From assembly GCA_034667225.1 (NCBI GenBank), contig JAXDKG010000017.1, forward strand, positions 1 to 64,000: a DNA stretch of 64,000 bases, read 5' to 3'. Positions 55,825 through 63,595 of this stretch are shown one piece after another (positions within the stretch are counted from its first letter, which is position 1; every line of letters starts with the position of its first letter). The position numbers and the translations under genes are program-made. Below the pieces are notes generated by a model that was not told the DNA's origin, searched no databases, and saw only the letters and a program-made list of their open reading frames with translations. The DNA comes from DATMER01 sp034667225. Its GTDB lineage: Bacteria; Acidobacteriota; Thermoanaerobaculia; Multivoradales; UBA5704.

Positions 55825-56556
55825 GTGGAGAAGCTTCGCGTCCTCTCGTACAACATCCATGGCCGGGCCCACCTGTTCAGCCGGCGCTACCTGCACTGGA
55901 TCGCCGGAGTCATCGAGGCTGCGCAGCCGGACATCGTGGGGCTCCAGGAGGTCCACCGCGGCGGCTGGGTCGTGCGCTATGAGGACCAGGCGAAGACCCT
56001 GGCGAAGCTGACCGGCATGGATTACCACTTCGGCCGCAGCTTCGGCCATCCCGGCGAGGAGTTCGGCAATGCGGTGCTCACCCGCGGCAAGATCCGTACC
56101 TCCGAGGTCGTCGCCCTCCCGGCTCCGGGAGCGGAGCCGCGCACCGTCCTCCACTCCCGCATTGAATTTCCTGGCTTGGATGGAAATACCTCTGAGATCG
56201 ACTTCTACGTCACCCACCTCGCCGCCGGCTTCCGCTCCAGCCGCCCGGCACGGAGCCTGCAAGCCAGAAGTCTCCTAGACAGGCTCCGGCAGTCTCGCGG
56301 ACCGTTCGTGCTGGTGGGGGACTTCAATGCTCCCCCGCATGCGCCCGAGCTCAAGACGCTCATGGCAGCCGAGATCTTCCGGCTGTGCGGCAAGGACATG
56401 GCCTGCACCCATCGCATCCTGCGCCAGCGGATCGACTGGGTGGTGGCCGACCCGGGCTGGACCACCGCGGAATCGCGCGTCGTCCAGGCCGGGCCCTCGG
56501 ACCACTGGCCCGTCCTCGTCGAGCTGCACCGGACCGGCCCAAATGAAAGAAGATAG
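55825..56556 (+). CDS. Endonuclease/exonuclease/phosphatase-fold hydrolase
   Basis: 243 residues from GTG at 55825 (VEKLRVLSYNIHG); an alternative GTG at 55774 would add a Pro/Thr-rich stretch. Neither start has a clear ribosome binding site. The fold's motifs are complete: SYNIHG, GLQEVH with the metal-binding Glu, FYVTHL, VGDFNAPP and the terminal SDHWPVLVEL. Members act as DNases, sphingomyelinases or inositol phosphatases. The next two genes encode phospholipase D-type cardiolipin synthases 12 bp downstream, so a role in phospholipid breakdown or remodelling fits; clsB clusters in other bacteria have a similar neighbour (YbhP). Confidence 0.85.
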   Translation: MEKLRVLSYNIHGRAHLFSRRYLHWIAGVIEAAQPDIVGLQEVHRGGWVVRYEDQAKTLAKLTGMDYHFGRSFGHPGEEFGNAVLTRGKIRTSEVVALPAPGAEPRTVLHSRIEFPGLDGNTSEIDFYVTHLAAGFRSSRPARSLQARSLLDRLRQSRGPFVLVGDFNAPPHAPELKTLMAAEIFRLCGKDMACTHRILRQRIDWVVADPGWTTAESRVVQAGPSDHWPVLVELHRTGPNERR

Positions 56557-56568
56557 CGGAGGAGGCCA

Positions 56569-57888
56569 ATGGCCGAAGCCAAAGCCGTACCAGTCGGAAA
56601 ACGCCGATGGTGGCAGCGGGAGGTAGTGACCTCCCTCGGCGCCGCCATTCTCTACGTCCTGATCCTGGCCGTGCTGATCCTGATCATCTGGTCCACGCGC
56701 CGGGAGCGGGAGTCTCACGTCAAGGTGCCCCGGATCGACAGCTTCGCGGAGACCCTCCCCTCCATCGCCGGCCTCACCGGCTCGCCCATCCAGGCGGGCA
56801 ACAGCGTCGAGATCCTCCAGAACGGCGACGGCTTCTTCCCGCGCCTTCTCGCGGATGTCGCCGCGGCCCGGGAGAGCATCCACCTGGAGACGTACGTCTG
56901 GTGGCGGGGCGAGATCTGCGAGCAAGTGGCCGATGCCCTGGCGAAGAAGGCCGCAGAGGGGGTCGAGGTCCGCCTGACGCTCGACGCCGTCGGCTCGAAC
57001 AAGGGCGACGAGAAGCTGTTCGAGAGGATGGAGAAGGCCGGCGTCCGCATCGCCTACTTCCACCCCTTCCTCCTCCAGGACCTGGGCCTCTTCAACAACC
57101 GCACTCATCGCAAGATCGCCGTTTTCGACGGCCGTATCGGCTACGTCTTCGGCCACGGCTTCGCCGAGGAGTGGACCGGCAACGGGCAGGACGAGAAGCA
57201 CTGGCGCGACACGGGCGTGCGGATCGAGGGGCCGGTGGTCAACTCCATCCAGGAGACCTTCGCCGAGAACTGGGTGGAGCAGACGGCCGAGGTGCTGGTG
57301 GGGGAGAGGTATTTTCCGCGCCTGAGCCCGGCGGGCGGCATCCGCGCCCACATGACGGCCAGCTCTCCACAGGGGGGCGTCTCCCGCCTGGAGCTGCTCT
57401 TCAAGCTCGCCATCGGCGCCGCCGAGAAGGAGATCCTGATCCAGAACCCCTACTTCATCCCCGACGGCGAGATGGTGGGCCTGCTGGAGCAGGCGGCGGA
57501 GCGCGGGGTCAAGATCCGGATCATGCTCCCCGGCGCGGTCACCGACAGCTCCGTGGTGCGCCACGCCGGCCACCGGCGCTACGAGGACCTGCTCGCCAAG
57601 GGGATCGAGATCTACGAGTTCATGCCCAGCCTCAACCATCAGAAGGTTATGGTCGTGGACGGCCTCTGGTCGCACGTGGGTTCGACCAACCTCGACGACC
57701 GTTCGCTCGACATCAACGACGAGGCGAGCGTCGGGTTGATCGATACCGGCGTGGCCGACCAGCTCCGGGAGGCGTTCGAGCGCGACCTGAAGGTTTCCAA
57801 ACAAGTGACCCTGGAGGAGTGGCGGAAGCGTTCCGCCTGGCACAGGTTCATCGATCGGGGCTCGTACCTGATCAACGAGCAGCTCTAG
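56569..57888 (+). CDS. Cardiolipin synthase-like phospholipase D protein, copy 1
   Basis: 439 residues. N-terminal membrane helix (AAILYVLILAVLILIIWSTR) and two HKD sites: HRKIAVFDG (His180) and HQKVMVVDG (His357), each with following GxxN/GSTNLD. This is the ClsB-like pattern: phosphatidyl transfer between phospholipids to give cardiolipin. ATG at 56569 follows GGAGGCCA. It shares about half its residues with the downstream copy (57946-59211), including IHLETYVWWRG/IHYETYVWWKG. The gap between them is a hairpin repeat (57890-57936). Confidence 0.9.
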   Translation: MAEAKAVPVGKRRWWQREVVTSLGAAILYVLILAVLILIIWSTRRERESHVKVPRIDSFAETLPSIAGLTGSPIQAGNSVEILQNGDGFFPRLLADVAAARESIHLETYVWWRGEICEQVADALAKKAAEGVEVRLTLDAVGSNKGDEKLFERMEKAGVRIAYFHPFLLQDLGLFNNRTHRKIAVFDGRIGYVFGHGFAEEWTGNGQDEKHWRDTGVRIEGPVVNSIQETFAENWVEQTAEVLVGERYFPRLSPAGGIRAHMTASSPQGGVSRLELLFKLAIGAAEKEILIQNPYFIPDGEMVGLLEQAAERGVKIRIMLPGAVTDSSVVRHAGHRRYEDLLAKGIEIYEFMPSLNHQKVMVVDGLWSHVGSTNLDDRSLDINDEASVGLIDTGVADQLREAFERDLKVSKQVTLEEWRKRSAWHRFIDRGSYLINEQL

Positions 57889-57889
57889 C

Positions 57890-57936
57890 CCCCTCTCCCC
57901 CGGCACGGGGGAGAGGGCTGGGGAGAGGGGGGAAGG
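57890..57936. repeat. GGGAGAGGG hairpin repeat between the two cardiolipin synthase genes
   Basis: CCCCCTCTCCCCCGGCACGG then GGGAGAGGGCTGGGGAGAGGG: arms CCCTCTCCCCC / GGGGGAGAGGG around GGCAC. It sits directly after the stop of the first gene and 10 bp before the second. In the mRNA it would be a stable stem and may act as a partial terminator or a stabiliser. Confidence 0.8.
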
Positions 57937-57945
57937 AATCAAATC

Positions 57946-59211
57946 ATGATCGAGATTCCAATCTGGGTGCTGGTCGCGATGGGGCTCGTCATCGCGGTGC
58001 TGGGCCTGATGCTCTGGACGAACCTCAGGGAGCGCAACTTCACCGTCAAGGTCCCGGACATCGACAATTTCGAGGAGGCGCTGCCCTCCATCGCCGGCAT
58101 GACGCGCGCGATCATTCTCGAAGGCAACCACGCCGAGCTCTTCTTCAACGGCGACGGCTTCTTTCCCAGGCTGCTGCAGGGCATCGCGGAGGCGAAGGAA
58201 ACGATCCATTACGAGACGTACGTCTGGTGGAAGGGGGACATCTGCCGCCAGGTGGCGGAGGCGTTCTCTGCCCGCGCGCGGGAAGGCATCGAGGTCCGGC
58301 TCATGCTCGATGCGGCCGGCTCCTTCAAGGCGGACAAAAAGCTGCTGAAGATGATGAAGGAGGCTGGCGTCAAGGTGGCCCGCTACCATCCATTACGGAT
58401 CCAGGACCTCGGCCAGCTCAACAAGCGCACTCATCGCAAGCTAGCCATCTTCGACGGCAAGACGGCGTACGTCTTCGGGCACGGCATCGCGCAGGAGTGG
58501 ACCGGGAACGGGCAGGACAAGGAGCACTGGCGCGACACCGGCGTCCGTCTGCGGGGGCCGATCGTCAACGCCGCGCAGTCGGTCTTCGCCCAGCATTGGG
58601 TGGAGGAGACGCAGGAGGTCCTGGTGGGGGAGAAGTATTTCCCGCACATCGAGGCCGAGGGCGGGCTGCGGATGCACATGCTGGCCGGCGCTCCGCTCGG
58701 CGGCATCTCGGACCTGGAGCTGATGTTCAAGCTGGCCATCGCCTCCGCCCAGAAGGAGCTGCTGATCCAGAACCCCTACTTCATCCCGGACGAGGAGTCC
58801 TGCAAGCTCCTCGAGAAGGCGGTCAAGCGCGGGGTGGAAGTCCGCGTCATGTTCCCCGGCCCGGTCACCGACAGCGCCCTGGTCAAGCACGCCGGCCATC
58901 ACCATTTCGAGGACCTGCTCAAGCGGGGGATCCGCCTCTACGAGCACCAGAAGACAATGATCCATCAGAAGATCATGATCGTGGATGGCATGTGGTCCCA
59001 CGTGGGATCGACGAACCTGGACGACCGCTCTTTCGACATCAACGAGGAGGCCGGCGTCGGCATCGTGGACAACGACATCGCAGCGCAGCTCAAGGAAGCC
59101 TTCGAGCACGACCTGAAGGGCTGCGTCGAGCTCAAGCTCGAGACCTGGGGCCGTCCCATGTGGCACCGGATGCTCGACGGCGTCTGCTACCTGCTCAGCG
59201 GCCAGCTGTAG
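57946..59211 (+). CDS. Cardiolipin synthase-like phospholipase D protein, copy 2
   Basis: 421 residues with an N-terminal helix (PIWVLVAMGLVIAVLGLMLW) and two HKD sites, HRKLAIFDG and HQKIMIVDG. The pair arose by tandem duplication; the second is a little shorter at the N-terminus. Conserved neighbourhood of both sites (FGHGIAQEWTGNGQDKEHWR, GSTNLDDRSFDINEEAGVG) is intact, so both are likely active. ATG at 57946 has only a weak GGAAGGAATCAA site. Phosphatidyl transfer is inferred; it may use a different acceptor from copy 1. Confidence 0.9.
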   Translation: MIEIPIWVLVAMGLVIAVLGLMLWTNLRERNFTVKVPDIDNFEEALPSIAGMTRAIILEGNHAELFFNGDGFFPRLLQGIAEAKETIHYETYVWWKGDICRQVAEAFSARAREGIEVRLMLDAAGSFKADKKLLKMMKEAGVKVARYHPLRIQDLGQLNKRTHRKLAIFDGKTAYVFGHGIAQEWTGNGQDKEHWRDTGVRLRGPIVNAAQSVFAQHWVEETQEVLVGEKYFPHIEAEGGLRMHMLAGAPLGGISDLELMFKLAIASAQKELLIQNPYFIPDEESCKLLEKAVKRGVEVRVMFPGPVTDSALVKHAGHHHFEDLLKRGIRLYEHQKTMIHQKIMIVDGMWSHVGSTNLDDRSFDINEEAGVGIVDNDIAAQLKEAFEHDLKGCVELKLETWGRPMWHRMLDGVCYLLSGQL

Positions 59212-59249
59212 AGGGCGTGGTAGCGTATGCCCCCGTTGGAGGGTGGGGC

Positions 59250-60125
59250 ATGCAGTCAGACAGTTCGGAGGGCTCAGCGTTGATTCGCACGGTCCTCCTC
59301 ACGATATTCCTGATCGCTCTTGGAGTCGGGTTCACGCTGCCGCAGACCGCGGCCCGGCTGGGCGATATCGGCGATATCGGCGATATTGAGACCTACCGCC
59401 GCGCCGTTCTCTGGGGCATCCCGGCCGCGGCGCTGCTCCTTTCCCTGATCCTCCATCCCCGGCTCACCAAGCCCGCGAACGACCTTCCCGGGCCGATCGC
59501 GCGCCGCTTCGCCCTGCTGGCCGTGGCCGTCCTGGCGTTCGGGGCGGACCAGAGCTTCCTGGGCGTCAGCTACTGGACCGGTTGGGCGACGTTCACATCC
59601 GGGGCTCAGGGGAAGCCGATGATCACGGCGCTCTGGGCGCTGCCGCTCTGTCTGATCCTCGGCATCTGGGGATGGGAGCGGGCCTTGCGCGGCTCCGTGT
59701 ACACGGGCTGGCGCCGGAGGCTGGAACGCCCCGGGGCGATCGCGGTCTCCGCTGCGGTCGGCCTGGCGCTCTCGCTGCCATCCATCCTGCCCGGCGGCGA
59801 GGTCCGTGACCCGGCCTTCGTCGGCGCTTCCGTGGTGGCGGCCCTCTGCCGCGAGATCTCCTTTGCCCTGCTCTTCAGCCGGGGCGGCGGGCTCCTCGTG
59901 GCCGGCCTTTACCGCGGCGCGCTCTACTTCGCGGAGGCCTTCGTCGTCCACGACTGGAACAGCCTCTTCTTCCCGTCCTTCAACTATGTGACCAGCGGAG
60001 CGGCCTTCTACGCCGTGCGGGCGGCGTCGGCCCTGCTCGCGCTCGGCGTGGTGGCCGTAATGACTCGCCGCCGGCCCGAGCGCTTTCCGGAGAGCGAGCC
60101 GCCAATTGAGGAGGACGTCGTTTGA
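59250..60125 (+). CDS. Hypothetical membrane protein
   Basis: 291 residues; ATG at 59250 follows TTGGAGGGTGGGGC. About seven to eight hydrophobic segments (VLLTIFLIALGVGFTLPQ, AVLWGIPAAALLLSLIL, FALLAVAVLAFGADQSFLGV, ITALWALPLCLILGIWGWE, AIAVSAAVGLALSLPSILPG). EISFALLFSRGGGLLVAGLY and NSLFFPSFNY resemble the CAAX-protease-like (CPBP) helices, but the Glu/Arg set is not complete enough for assignment. A nine-base repeat encodes GDIGDIGDI near residue 35. The following gene overlaps its stop (TTGA). Confidence 0.65.
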   Translation: MQSDSSEGSALIRTVLLTIFLIALGVGFTLPQTAARLGDIGDIGDIETYRRAVLWGIPAAALLLSLILHPRLTKPANDLPGPIARRFALLAVAVLAFGADQSFLGVSYWTGWATFTSGAQGKPMITALWALPLCLILGIWGWERALRGSVYTGWRRRLERPGAIAVSAAVGLALSLPSILPGGEVRDPAFVGASVVAALCREISFALLFSRGGGLLVAGLYRGALYFAEAFVVHDWNSLFFPSFNYVTSGAAFYAVRAASALLALGVVAVMTRRRPERFPESEPPIEEDVV

Positions 60126-60571
60126 TCGCCCGCCGTGCCCTGGAATCGACGCGGGGAGAGCGGGGCGCTCCTGGGCTCGACCTCTTTGCCCTCGGGCTGG
60201 TGGTGATGGCCACCTGGACCGTGGTCGTCAAGTTCCTCGCGCCCGTCCTCTTCTATCTCTCCGAGCGGTACGCGGGCCGTCCCATCGCGGAGCCGCCGGT
60301 CATGTGGGATTTCTGGTGGGTGGCCCACCTCGGGCTCGCCTGGCTTTTCTGGCAACGCCACCCGCTCTGCGTGCCCGCGGGCCTGGGAATCGCCGCGGCC
60401 GAGTCCCTCCTCGGCATTGCCAAGCTCGTGCTCTACGTGCGCCGGCCCGACCTCTCCTTCTGGGGGCTGCTCTGGCTCACGAACAAGGTCTACGTCCTGG
60501 GCTTTTTCGTTTTTCTGCTCGCGTACCTCTCGCGGAGCAGCATCCGGAGGGCGCTGGGAGGAGATCCGTAA
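60122..60571 (+). CDS. Hypothetical membrane protein
   Basis: 149 residues from TTG at 60122, which overlaps the stop of the previous gene; GAGGAGG lies eight bases upstream. Hydrophobic segments: DLFALGLVVMATWTVVVKFL, FWWVAHLGLAWLFWQ, VPAGLGIAAAESLLGIAKLV and GLLWLTNKVYVLGFFVFLLA. No known family. Translational coupling indicates that it works with the membrane protein at 59250; both follow the cardiolipin synthase pair. Confidence 0.7.
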   Translation: MIARRALESTRGERGAPGLDLFALGLVVMATWTVVVKFLAPVLFYLSERYAGRPIAEPPVMWDFWWVAHLGLAWLFWQRHPLCVPAGLGIAAAESLLGIAKLVLYVRRPDLSFWGLLWLTNKVYVLGFFVFLLAYLSRSSIRRALGGDP

Positions 60572-60581
60572 CGGCGGACGC

Positions 60582-60812
60582 TCACCTCTCGTAGTGGAAG
60601 GCCGTGGCCTTGGAGCGGGCCTTCCGCTTGAGCAGATCCTCGACGACGATGAGGGTTTCCTCGTGGAGGACCGCGTCGCCGCACTCCGGGCAGATCTCCG
60701 CCGGCACGCCGTGGAGGACGAGCGTCCTCTCGCGGTAGATCACCGAGTGGCTGATGGTCCCATTCAGTTTCTCGCCCATGTCGCCATTACAGTCAGGGGT
60801 GTGGCATTTCAT
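60582..60812 (-). CDS. YgiT/MqsA-type zinc-finger protein
   Basis: 76 residues; ATG at 60812. Zinc ligands Cys3 and Cys8 (KCHTPDC) and Cys41 and Cys44 (CPEC), as in the N-terminal zinc domain of MqsA/YgiT antitoxins. The usual C-terminal HTH is missing, and the spacing between the first pair (four residues) is longer than the common two. GVPAEICPECGDAV is the most typical block. No toxin gene is next to it, so it may be an orphan antitoxin-like or a stand-alone regulator. Confidence 0.8.
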   Translation of the reverse strand: MKCHTPDCNGDMGEKLNGTISHSVIYRERTLVLHGVPAEICPECGDAVLHEETLIVVEDLLKRKARSKATAFHYER

Positions 60813-60854
60813 GCCGATCTCTCTTTCAAGAACCGGGCCTGGTTACTGCGCCCG

Positions 60855-62210
60855 TCACTGAATATAGCCCAGGTTCCGGAGGCTCTTGAGCATCTCCTCG
60901 TCCTCGGGGGAGGGGAGCAGCGGCTCCTTGGGCCGCACGCCGTAGCTGTCCACCTTGTGCACGGGCTTGGCGCGCACGAAGGCCTCTTCGAAGGCGGCGG
61001 TGAGCGGCTTGCCGGGTAGCTGGGAGGAGATCGGCAGCTCCAGGAGCCAGGCCATGGTGGGCATCAGGTCGTACACCGAGGCCTGCTCGAGGGTGGCGCC
61101 CCGCCGCACGCCGGGTCCGCGGACGAAGAGGACTCCCTTGGCTTCCATGCTGTGCTCGCCGGGCCGGGCGGCCCGGTGCGGATCCCCGGCGCTCTCCGCG
61201 GGCTCGGCGCCGTGGTCCGAGGCCACGATGAGCCAGGCGTCCGGGGGTAGCGCGTCGAGGATCTCGGCGAGGAAGGTGTCGACGTAGCGGTACACCCCCT
61301 CGACCACCGTGCGGTCGCGCTCCAGATGGGTGGGCTTGCGGGCGAACTGCCCGGGCTCCACGAGGTCCCAGCCATAATGCTGGACCGGGTCAGGACCGCG
61401 CAGGTAGAGCATCTGGAGCGCCGTGGGACGCTCTTGCATGAGGTCGAGGTTCACGCGCGACAGCGGGTAGTCGAGACGGTAGAACGTCTTGAGCCAGGAG
61501 TAGAGGTCGCGCTCGTTCCAGGGGGCCTGGCGCGCGGCGCGGACCTGCTCGTCGGTGAAGCGGCCGCGGCGCTGGAAGTCGTCCCAGGGGAAGGACTCCG
61601 GCGCGATCCAGTGGCGGGCCAGGACGGGCGCAATCTCCTCCGGATGGACCTGTCGCTGCAACGCGGACAGGGCGTCCCGGTCCGCGGTCCAGAAGCGGCG
61701 CTCGGCGGTCATCATGTCGCCGAAAGCGGGGTTGGCGTGGTCGCTCACCACGTAGCCCTTGATCATCTCGGCCGGCCAGGTGGCCCACCAGCCGATGACG
61801 CCGGAGCTCAAGCCGCGGCGATCCGCAAGCTCCCAGATCGCCCGCGCCCGGCGCAGGCTGCTGGTGACGGGGATCAGGTGTCCGCTGGGCAGCCGGGCCG
61901 TGAATCCGCGGATGTTGTGGAACTTCGGCCGCTGCCCCGTAGCGACCGTGGTCCAGATCACCGGCGACTCCGTGATTTGCAGGGTATCGAACTGGGGCAG
62001 GTACGCCCCCTCCCGGACCAGACGCTGAAAGGCAGGCAGCTCCCCGCGTTCGAGCATCGGGCCGAGAATGGTCCACGTGGCGCCGTCGATGCCGAGGAAG
62101 AAGAGGCGTGTCTGAGCTTTGGAAGGAGAGGAGGAGGAGGTAGATGAGGAGTCGCCGCGGCAGCCGCCCAAGGCCAACGTCAGAAACAGCAGGATCAGCG
62201 CACGCCTCAA
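60855..62210 (-). CDS. Type I phosphodiesterase / alkaline phosphatase-superfamily lipoprotein
   Basis: 451 residues. Lipobox LGGC after LILLFLTLALGG; serine-rich linker. The phosphodiesterase core has GIDGATWTILGPML (first metal Asp), TESPVIWTTVATGQRP with the nucleophile Thr, LRGPDPVQHYGWDLV and SDHGAEPAES with the other metal ligands. This is the pyrophosphatase/phosphodiesterase fold; substrates may be phospholipid or nucleotide diesters. The ATG has AAGGAGGTTTT upstream. The Spy-like gene ends 79 bases earlier on the same strand, with a hairpin between them. Confidence 0.9.
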   Translation of the reverse strand: MRRALILLFLTLALGGCRGDSSSTSSSSPSKAQTRLFFLGIDGATWTILGPMLERGELPAFQRLVREGAYLPQFDTLQITESPVIWTTVATGQRPKFHNIRGFTARLPSGHLIPVTSSLRRARAIWELADRRGLSSGVIGWWATWPAEMIKGYVVSDHANPAFGDMMTAERRFWTADRDALSALQRQVHPEEIAPVLARHWIAPESFPWDDFQRRGRFTDEQVRAARQAPWNERDLYSWLKTFYRLDYPLSRVNLDLMQERPTALQMLYLRGPDPVQHYGWDLVEPGQFARKPTHLERDRTVVEGVYRYVDTFLAEILDALPPDAWLIVASDHGAEPAESAGDPHRAARPGEHSMEAKGVLFVRGPGVRRGATLEQASVYDLMPTMAWLLELPISSQLPGKPLTAAFEEAFVRAKPVHKVDSYGVRPKEPLLPSPEDEEMLKSLRNLGYIQ

Positions 62211-62226
62211 TAAAACCTCCTTGCAA

Positions 62227-62255
62227 CCCGGGGCTCCGGACGTCGGCGCCCCGGG
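62227..62255 (-). terminator. Hairpin between the Spy-like and phosphodiesterase genes
   Basis: Arms CCCGGGGC and GCCCCGGG around a 13-base loop. It lies 35 bases after the stop of the Spy-like gene and shortly before the ribosome binding site of the phosphodiesterase gene, so it may stop or attenuate read-through. No U-run. Confidence 0.4.
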
Positions 62256-62289
62256 GGCAGGGAGTCTATCAAACGATATAAGGGTGGGC

Positions 62290-62769
62290 TCAGTGATGCA
62301 TGCGCATGTGCATGCCGTGCGGGCCGCCCTCGTGCTCCGTGTCCAGGGTTTCGAGCTTCGCTTTCTGCTCCTCGGTCAGCAGGGCCTTGAAGCGCTCCAT
62401 GCCCTCCTCGTGAAGGGCCTGGATCTGCTTCATGGAAGCGTGGGCGGCGATCGTCTTCTGACCGATCTCCGTGGCGTTGGCGTTGCCGGCGTCCAGCAGG
62501 GCCAGGATCTCTTCGAACTGCTGGTGGTGCTGCTCCGCGAGGGGCTCCACCTTGGCCCAGATCTCCTCGTGGATCTGCTTGGCGGCCTCCTTCTGCTCGT
62601 CATTCAGGCCGAGCTCCTGGACGAAGGCGGGCCCGCCGTGCATCATGCGCGGCCCGCCCTCTCCATGGCCATCATGGACCATGACCTGCTTGAAGTGCTC
62701 GCCGGCCAGGGCCGCGCCCGTGACCAGCACGAGGGCGGCAATCAGTGAAAACAGGATCTTCTTCTTCAT
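62290..62769 (-). CDS. Spy/CpxP-type periplasmic chaperone
   Basis: 159 residues with a signal peptide (ILFSLIAALVLVTGAALAGE). The mature part is helical: LGLNDEQKEAAKQIHEEIWA and LHEEGMERFKALLTEEQKAK with the family's (L)T(x)EQ(R/K)xK repeat twice (LNDEQKE, LTEEQKA). A His/Met-rich tail (GGPHGMHMRMHH) and another at the start (VHDGHGEGGPRMMHGG) suggest metal binding, as seen in CnrX/ZraP-like relatives. It is downstream of a response regulator and kinase, matching the CpxP/Spy arrangement. ATG at 62769 follows GGAGATCGTT. Confidence 0.85.
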   Translation of the reverse strand: MKKKILFSLIAALVLVTGAALAGEHFKQVMVHDGHGEGGPRMMHGGPAFVQELGLNDEQKEAAKQIHEEIWAKVEPLAEQHHQQFEEILALLDAGNANATEIGQKTIAAHASMKQIQALHEEGMERFKALLTEEQKAKLETLDTEHEGGPHGMHMRMHH

Positions 62770-62874
62770 GAACGATCTCCTTTGGTTCAGAGGCTCCGGG
62801 CGGAGCCCGCTGTCATCGTGAGGTCACTCTAGGGGAGCGCCCCCAACCCAGACTTCAAGACGACGCAAGAAGTT

Positions 62875-62888
62875 TGTAAGGAATGTAA
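62875..62888. promoter_or_regulatory. Candidate response-regulator binding site before the Spy-like gene
   Basis: Direct repeat TGTAA-GGAA-TGTAA, about 105 bases before the Spy-like start at 62769 and just after the response regulator stop. OmpR-type regulators such as CpxR bind direct repeats (GTAAA-N5-GTAAA) with nearly this spacing. This is a resemblance only. Confidence 0.4.
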
Positions 62889-62905
62889 AGCTTGGTATCC
62901 GCCTG

Positions 62906-63595
62906 TTATCCGGCAAAGCGGTAGCCGCGGCGGTGAACGGTCAGGAAGAGCTCCGGGTGTGAGGGGTTGCGCTCCAGCTTCTGGCGCAGCGAGCCGACGT
63001 GGACGTCGACCGTGCGGGTCACGGGCATCGCGTCGTAGCCCCAGACCTTGTCGAGCAGCTCGTCGCGGGTCAGCAGCGCGCCGCGGTTTTCGATGAAGTA
63101 GGCGAGGAGCTTGAACTCCAGCGCCGAGAGCGTCACGGGCTCGTCGCCGCGGAAGACCTCGGCGCGCCGGAAATCGACGCGCACGTCGCCGAAGGTGTAC
63201 ATCCCGGCCGGGGCCGTTGGCGCAGCAGACCGGCGTAGAAGGGCCTCCACGCGCGCCAGGAGCTCGATCATCTCGAAGGGCTTGGTCAGGTAGTCGTCCG
63301 CTCCGAGCTTCAGGCCCACCACGCGGTCGATGACCTGACTGCGGGCCGTGAGCATCAGCACGGGGACCTGCCCACCGCGGGAGCGCAGCTCGCGGCAGAC
63401 CTCGAAGCCGTCGCGGCCCGGGAGCATGACGTCGAGGATGACGAGGTCGAAGGGCTCGGCCAGGGCCCGAGAGAGCGCGGTATCTCCATCGCCGGCCGTT
63501 TCCACGTGGTAGCCCTCGCTGAGCAGGCGGTCCGAGACGGTGAGGACGAGGCTCGGCTCGTCCTCGACGAGAAGGATGCGGCGCTCCCCGTTCAA
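62906..63595 (-). CDS. OmpR/PhoB-type response regulator
   Basis: 229 residues from TTG at 63595, overlapping the stop of the kinase gene (TTGA). Receiver domain: ILLVEDEPSLVL, Asp55 (LVILDVMLPGRDG), KPF (DDYLTKPFEMIE). C-terminal winged helix: LSALEFKLLAYFIENRGALL, TRDELLDKVWGYDAMPVTRT, VDVHVGSLRQKLERNP, VHRRGYRFAG. The gene lies between a kinase and the Spy-like gene, suggesting an envelope-stress or metal-stress circuit. Confidence 0.95.
   Translation of the reverse strand: MNGERRILLVEDEPSLVLTVSDRLLSEGYHVETAGDGDTALSRALAEPFDLVILDVMLPGRDGFEVCRELRSRGGQVPVLMLTARSQVIDRVVGLKLGADDYLTKPFEMIELLARVEALLRRSAAPTAPAGMYTFGDVRVDFRRAEVFRGDEPVTLSALEFKLLAYFIENRGALLTRDELLDKVWGYDAMPVTRTVDVHVGSLRQKLERNPSHPELFLTVHRRGYRFAG

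Noticed and set aside
60582..60812. Complete MqsRA or HicAB toxin-antitoxin system
   Set aside because: Only a zinc-finger domain is present; no toxin-like gene is on either side.
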